A stretch of DNA of 11,571 bases from an uncultured Clostridia bacterium. Lineage in GTDB: Bacteria > Bacillota > Clostridia > Christensenellales > Aristaeellaceae. The stretch covers positions 1 through 11,571 of the forward strand of contig CAMJXZ010000071.1 of the NCBI GenBank assembly GCA_946409855.1, read 5' to 3'. The notes beneath the pieces were generated by a model, which saw only the letters and a list, made by a program, of their open reading frames with translations, ran no database searches and was not told the DNA's origin. The position numbers and the translations under genes were made by a program. This document shows positions 8,139-11,571 of this stretch, piece by piece. Each line of letters begins with the position of its first letter. The stretch's first letter is position 1.

Positions 8139-8178
8139 TCAATCAAAAAACAGCCCAACTGGGCTGTTTTTTGATTGA
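8139..8178. terminator. Bidirectional rho-independent terminator
   Basis: A perfect inverted repeat with 18-bp arms (8139-8156 and 8161-8178) and an AACT loop. The core is CAGCCC/GGGCTG, flanked by A6 on the left and T6 on the right, so both strands give a GC stem followed by a U run. It ends the plus-strand GTPase operon 43 bp after the last stop. It can also end the convergent minus-strand transcript from the gene at 8323-9192. Confidence 0.92.
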
Positions 8179-8322
8179 TGGAAAAAAGGGGTTTTGCACA
8201 GTCGTCCGTTTTTTTAATCAAAAATACAGGAATTCCAACAATGGCCAACAGATTACTTACTACGCGGATTTTTCCAATAATATGACATTGTATTATAAAA
8301 TAATCCTGTTGGTATTTCAGCG
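8179..8322. other. AT-rich intergenic stretch between convergent genes
   Basis: This segment is clearly richer in A+T than the operon to its left. It is the 3' untranslated region of the minus-strand gene. I see no gene, second hairpin terminator or repeat in it beyond short A and T runs. Confidence 0.5.
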
Positions 8323-9192
8323 CTAATTAAACTGATGATAATAGGGCTTAGCAATCACTTCAAAAGAGCCGATATTATCCATTGTCAGATAAGGCGGTCC
8401 AAAGATTTCTTTCAGTTCTAGACCAACTTTCGCCCCTGCATATAAGCCTGACACATTCGTACCAGAGATCCATATCACTTTTCCGTCGTTATCTCTGAAC
8501 AAATAGTTGATATAACTTGACTGGACATCTTCTTCTCCATTATTTCTGATTCTCCCGATGATCATCGGACAATCCGTACTGAAGTATTTATATGTTGTCA
8601 ATTCAAGATCCATCAGTTCAAAGGGCTCGACTGTTTCACGAGCAGCAGACAGAGAAAATTGTGCTGTCATATTGCAGCCGTTTGATAGATCAGTTTCTGC
8701 ATTAAAACCGCCACCGTTCACACTGGAAACATAAAAATACCCGATTTCACCGGGATCTATCACGTCAGGACACGATGATACTCTGTTTCTGCTTTCCAGA
8801 AGATTTCCCTGCTTATCTTCGAAATCCATAGTGCAGTTCCCCAGATAGATGGCTTTTTTGTCGGTATTCTTGACCGCAACGAAAGCAAAACATTCGACAG
8901 ACCCGTTTGCTTTCGTCCAGTAATACAGGCCTGTTTCAACTACTTCATACGATAGTTTTTTTGTAGAAGACCCAACGCCGACAGCAGTCACTATACAGTC
9001 TGCTTCCGGATCTTCTTTTATCTCTGTTTCTCGTGTAGCTTTACGGGTTTTCAATTCCCTCGTGATTTCCTCCACCGCAGCAGTCAGTTCATCGTCTGAA
9101 GCGGTTTGCCAACCGTCCGTCAATACGTCTGCATAACCGGAAGCAGGCAGCAGCAACAAGAGAATCAGAAACAGAGACAACAGCTTTTTCAT
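8323..9192 (-). CDS. Secreted protein with possible FxLYD-like beta domains
   Basis: A 289-residue protein with a classic Sec signal peptide: MKK, then a Leu-rich core, and a likely cleavage after SGYA near residue 21. There is no lipobox Cys, so it is probably released or wall-associated. A short helical segment follows, rich in charged residues (about 30-58). The remainder is beta-rich, and segments such as AFVAVKNTDKKAIYLGNC and IGRIRNNGEEDV resemble FxLYD/immunoglobulin-like extracellular domains, a tentative family guess. The start is supported by AGGAGG at 9201-9206, 8 bp upstream, and by a near-consensus promoter. Its base and codon use is markedly more AT-rich than the flanking genes, suggesting recent acquisition or different selection. 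It is a single-gene unit convergent with the GTPase operon. Function is unknown. Confidence 0.85.
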   Translation of the reverse strand: MKKLLSLFLILLLLLPASGYADVLTDGWQTASDDELTAAVEEITRELKTRKATRETEIKEDPEADCIVTAVGVGSSTKKLSYEVVETGLYYWTKANGSVECFAFVAVKNTDKKAIYLGNCTMDFEDKQGNLLESRNRVSSCPDVIDPGEIGYFYVSSVNGGGFNAETDLSNGCNMTAQFSLSAARETVEPFELMDLELTTYKYFSTDCPMIIGRIRNNGEEDVQSSYINYLFRDNDGKVIWISGTNVSGLYAGAKVGLELKEIFGPPYLTMDNIGSFEVIAKPYYHQFN

Positions 9193-9200
9193 ATGCCATT

Positions 9201-9206
9201 CCTCCT
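9201..9206 (-). promoter_or_regulatory. Ribosome binding site of the secreted protein gene
   Basis: The minus strand reads AGGAGG, 8 bp before the ATG at 9192. A competing ATG at 9199 on the same strand lies only 1 bp from this site and opens a different frame, so it is not preferred. Confidence 0.8.
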
Positions 9207-9223
9207 AATTCTTTGGTAAATAT

Positions 9224-9252
9224 ATTATAAATCTGATGCTCGAAATTTTCAA
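9224..9252 (-). promoter_or_regulatory. Sigma-A-type promoter of the secreted protein gene
   Basis: On the minus strand, a -35 TTGAAA (9247-9252) is followed by a 17-bp spacer and a perfect -10 TATAAT (9224-9229). The predicted transcript starts near 9217, giving a leader of about 25 bases that contains the AGGAGG site. This is the clearest promoter in the window. Confidence 0.82.
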
Positions 9253-9298
9253 CTACAAAGTAAACATCCTCCGACATTACTGGTGTTTTCATATCGTC

Positions 9299-9337
9299 AA
9301 AAAAGGACGCTGGATCACGCACCCGCTCCGGCGTCCT
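9299..9337 (-). terminator. Rho-independent terminator after the GH127 gene
   Basis: On the minus strand, AGGACGCCGGA pairs with TCCAGCGTCCT (one G-U wobble) around a 12-base loop. The stem is followed at once by a run of T that merges with its last base (A6 on the plus strand at 9299-9304). It lies about 67 bp past the GH127 stop codon and just upstream of the next minus-strand promoter, separating the two units. Confidence 0.85.
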
Positions 9338-9342
9338 CCCTC

Positions 9343-9405
9343 ATTCACTATTCACTATTTGCTAATCACTAATCACTATTCACTAATCCCTATTTCCTAA
9401 TCCTC
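9343..9405. repeat. Nine-unit 7-bp tandem repeat array
   Basis: Nine consecutive heptamers on the plus strand follow the pattern A(A/T)TCACT. The units are ATTCACT, ATTCACT, ATTTGCT, AATCACT, AATCACT, ATTCACT, AATCCCT, ATTTCCT and AATCCTC. On the minus strand they read TGA(A/T)TAG, so they carry TGA and TAG triplets that rotate through all three frames. The array abuts the GH127 stop codon and sits between it and the terminator, so it would be transcribed as 3' untranslated RNA. The units nearest the gene are the most degenerate. Short heptanucleotide arrays (STRRs) are known from cyanobacteria; the function here is unknown. Confidence 0.85.
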
Positions 9406-11443
9406 ATCCCTTCACCGGCAGCCACACCCGCATCTCCCCTTTTCCCCGGTTGTTCCAGGCGAAATAGGGGATCAGGGTGAGGACGGTTTCCGTCAGGCGC
9501 TCGGGGCCGGCGGGGCGGTACAGCGCGTCCCCCTCCGGCAGTTCCGCCCGATAAGCCGGGACCCGCAGGGCGGGCAGTTCGCTGCCGGCCACCGCCGCCC
9601 GGAACGTTTCCGCCGTCTCCGCGGCGTTCAGCGGCACCCGCAGAAGGAACAGGCGGGGGCCGTTGTCCTTTTCCTCCGCGCAGTAGACGAAGGGGCCTTT
9701 GGCAAAGCAAACCTGATGCGTCATCTCCCGGACCATCGGGTGGGCGGCCAGCAGCCGCGCCGGCATCGGGAAATCGAACGTCACCCGGTCCCCCGCCTGC
9801 CAGCGCCGGGTCAGCCGCAGGTACCCGTCCGGGGAAGCGGGCAGGGTCAGCCCCTCGTCCCAGGAAGCGGAGGCGGTATACTTTCCGCCGCTCCAGCCGG
9901 GCACGCGGAAGGCCAGGGTGCCCTCCGCCTCCCCTTTGGTCACCGTCAGCGCCGCCCGGCCGTCTTTGGTCAGGTCCGCGTCCAGCCGCAGGGAAAGGGG
10001 CCGGCCGTTCAGGCGCGCCTCCGTCTCGTTGGCGATGTACAGGTGCAGGTACAGCGTGTCCTCCGTCCCCGTCCAGATGTACTGGCCCAGGGAGGATAAG
10101 AGCCTGGCGATGTTGGGCGGGCAGCAGGCGCAGGGAAACCACTTCTGCCGCACGGCCTTGACGTGGGCAAGCCGCTCGTCCTTTTCGCAGTACGCCGGGT
10201 CCGCCGCCAGGGGATTGACGTAGAAGAAGCTCTTGCCGTCCATCGCCATGCCGGCGGGCACGGTGTTGTACAGCGCCTGCTCCATCACGTCCGCGTATTC
10301 GGCAAGGGGCGAAAGCTCCAGCATCCGCCGGGCGAAAAAGCACAGGCCGACGGCGGCGCAGGTCTCCGAATAGGCGGTGTCCGCCGGCAGGTCGTAGGGC
10401 AGGGAAAAGGCCTCCCCCACGTGGGTGCCGCCCACGCCGCCGGTGACGTACAGCTTTTCCCGCGTCACGGACCGCCACAGCCGTTCGCAGGCGGCCAGCA
10501 TCTCCCCGTCCCCGGTAAGGCGGGCGGCGTCGGCCATGCCGGCGGCCAGGTACATCTGGCGGACGGCGTGGCCCCGGGCCTCCGTGGTTTCCCGGACAGG
10601 CACGTCCGCCTGGTGGTAGGCGTAGCGGGCGGCCGTCACCGGCAGCTCCGGCAGCCCCTGGCGGACGCGGCGGCGGTTCTCCTCCAGCGCGAAGGTGCTG
10701 GGCTCCGTGCCCCGCACGTCCAGGAAGAACAGCGCCAGGTCCCGGTACCGGACGTCCCCCGTTTCCTCGTACAGGCGGAACAGGGCCATTTCGGCGATCT
10801 CGTGCCCGGGGCAGCCCCGTTCCCTGCCGGGGCCGAAGCGCCGCATGATGCACCCGGCGAAACGGCAGGCGGCGTCCAGCAGGTCGGTCTGCCCGGTGGC
10901 CTGCTTCCAGGCGACGGCGGCCTCCGTCAGGTGGCCGAAGCAGTACAGCTCATGGTTGTCCCTGAGGTTGGTAAAGGCGTTTTCGACGCCCGTCAGGGTG
11001 TAGAAGGTGTCCAGGTAGCCATCCTCCTCCTGGGCTTCGCGGATAGCGTCCACCGCTTCCTGCGCCGCCCTTCTGAGGGCCGGGTCGTCCTGCAGGATCA
11101 GCTGGTAGGAGACCGCCTCGATCCACTTGTATCCGTCCGAATCCTGGAAGACAAAGCCGTAAAAATAATCCGGGTCCGGCGCGGCGCCTTCCGGCGGGAA
11201 GGAGGTGATCCCGGTGACCCCTTGGGTCAGCGGGAAATACTGCCCGGCCTTCCTGGCCCGAACGGCGCGGGCGGCGGCGCGCATGTTGTGCATGAAGTAG
11301 CTGGGCGCCGCGCCGGGCACCCGGTCGTTCAGCGCCTCCCACTGATAGGGGATGACCTCCCGGCGGACCAGCGAAACCTCCTGCCGCCAGAAGGGATCGG
11401 TCACGTTCACCTGTCGGAGCGGCAGCGGACGGGATATGGACAT
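9404..11443 (-). CDS. GH127 (DUF1680) beta-L-arabinofuranosidase
   Basis: A 679-residue protein, close to the size of characterised GH127 enzymes such as Bifidobacterium HypBA1. These release L-arabinose from beta-1,2-linked arabinofuranosyl disaccharides of plant hydroxyproline-rich glycoproteins, using a zinc-bound Cys nucleophile. The key residues align: acid/base E344 in VGEAF; ligands E360 and C362 in YSETC; and the Cys pair C440-C441 in CACCPPN, one of which is the nucleophile. The spacing 344/360/362 equals the 322/338/340 of HypBA1. The N-terminal part is the alpha/alpha barrel (DGYLDTFY, NHELYCFGH, PGHEIAEMAL); the C-terminal part is beta-sandwich (FRVPGWS). With no signal peptide it acts in the cytosol on imported oligosaccharides. 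The start is set by AAAGGAG at 11453-11459. No transporter or other sugar gene is visible nearby. Related family members act on other substrates, so the exact specificity is uncertain. Confidence 0.93.
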   Translation of the reverse strand: MSISRPLPLRQVNVTDPFWRQEVSLVRREVIPYQWEALNDRVPGAAPSYFMHNMRAAARAVRARKAGQYFPLTQGVTGITSFPPEGAAPDPDYFYGFVFQDSDGYKWIEAVSYQLILQDDPALRRAAQEAVDAIREAQEEDGYLDTFYTLTGVENAFTNLRDNHELYCFGHLTEAAVAWKQATGQTDLLDAACRFAGCIMRRFGPGRERGCPGHEIAEMALFRLYEETGDVRYRDLALFFLDVRGTEPSTFALEENRRRVRQGLPELPVTAARYAYHQADVPVRETTEARGHAVRQMYLAAGMADAARLTGDGEMLAACERLWRSVTREKLYVTGGVGGTHVGEAFSLPYDLPADTAYSETCAAVGLCFFARRMLELSPLAEYADVMEQALYNTVPAGMAMDGKSFFYVNPLAADPAYCEKDERLAHVKAVRQKWFPCACCPPNIARLLSSLGQYIWTGTEDTLYLHLYIANETEARLNGRPLSLRLDADLTKDGRAALTVTKGEAEGTLAFRVPGWSGGKYTASASWDEGLTLPASPDGYLRLTRRWQAGDRVTFDFPMPARLLAAHPMVREMTHQVCFAKGPFVYCAEEKDNGPRLFLLRVPLNAAETAETFRAAVAGSELPALRVPAYRAELPEGDALYRPAGPERLTETVLTLIPYFAWNNRGKGEMRVWLPVKG

Positions 11444-11452
11444 CGGTCAGGA

Positions 11453-11459
11453 CTCCTTT
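11453..11459 (-). promoter_or_regulatory. Ribosome binding site of the GH127 gene
   Basis: AAAGGAG on the minus strand, 9 bp before the ATG at 11443. It supports this start over any upstream codon. Confidence 0.75.
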
Positions 11460-11486
11460 CATACCGGCGGTTGCGTTAATGGGTGG

Positions 11487-11515
11487 TACCTGTTCAGTCA
11501 AAGACTGAACAGGTA
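11487..11515. promoter_or_regulatory. Perfect 13-bp inverted repeat upstream of GH127
   Basis: TACCTGTTCAGTC and its exact complement are separated by AAA. There is no T run after it on either strand, so it is not a typical terminator. On the minus strand it contains TTGACT (11496-11501), which could serve as a -35 box, although no good -10 follows at normal spacing. It could be an operator for a dimeric sugar-responsive repressor or a leader-RNA hairpin. Confidence 0.5.
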
Positions 11516-11521
11516 GCGCAT

Positions 11522-11539
11522 GGGGGTCTTGCGACCCCC
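11522..11539. repeat. GC-rich hairpin with GNRA-type loop
   Basis: GGGGGTC and GACCCCC are separated by four bases. Read on the minus strand, the direction of GH127 transcription, the loop is GCAA, a stable GNRA tetraloop. It lies 6 bp from the 13-bp inverted repeat. No T run follows, so it is either leader RNA structure or part of a palindromic intergenic repeat. Confidence 0.5.
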
Positions 11540-11571
11540 CTACGGAACCCCCCGAACGGATTTGCCTGTCG

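Noticed and set aside
6209..8248. Long open frame on the minus strand opposite GTPase C
   Set aside because: Same shadow pattern; it runs through the terminator hairpin and has no plausible start or ribosome site.
9343..9405. CRISPR array
   Set aside because: The units are 7 bp and contiguous, with no spacers and no cas genes in the window.
10163..11479. Long open frame on the plus strand opposite the GH127 gene
   Set aside because: Low-complexity translation, while the minus strand shows the full GH127 catalytic set.

Overview
The window reads as chromosomal DNA from a high-GC anaerobic Gram-positive bacterium, most likely a Clostridia/Christensenellales-type gut or rumen organism. This is inferred from strong AGGAGG-type ribosome sites, bacterial-type Dynamin_N GTPases, zinc-ribbon proteins of the style common in Firmicutes, and a GH127 arabinofuranosidase. 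The genus cannot be fixed from sequence alone.

Region 1 (1-8178, plus strand) is one compact six-gene operon that ends at a perfect hairpin terminator. Its order is: dynamin-like GTPase A; a protein with two PH/GRAM-like domains and a C-terminal zinc ribbon; a small membrane-hairpin protein ending in a nearly identical zinc ribbon; dynamin-like GTPase B, the only one with a canonical G4 motif and a long Gly/Ala-rich hydrophobic block; a soluble-looking M48-type metallopeptidase; and dynamin-like GTPase C. Spacings are 3, 17, 62, -11 and 5 bp, so co-transcription is very likely. I do not recognise this gene set as a named system. The parts suggest a membrane-associated machine: heterotypic dynamins, lipid-reading and membrane-anchored adaptors, and a protease. 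Membrane repair or remodelling and anti-phage defence are both possible, and neither is shown by the sequence.

Region 2 (8179-9300) is visibly richer in A+T. It holds one minus-strand gene for a secreted protein with possible FxLYD-like beta domains, preceded by a near-consensus sigma-A promoter. It converges on the operon, and the perfect palindrome at 8139-8178 can serve both directions.

Region 3 (9299-11571) returns to high GC. It holds a minus-strand GH127 (DUF1680) beta-L-arabinofuranosidase with all expected catalytic and zinc ligands in place. Downstream of its stop codon is a nine-unit 7-bp tandem repeat, followed by a rho-independent terminator. Upstream of it are two perfect inverted repeats that may form an operator or a structured leader. 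No rRNA, tRNA, CRISPR array, transposase or integrase was seen.
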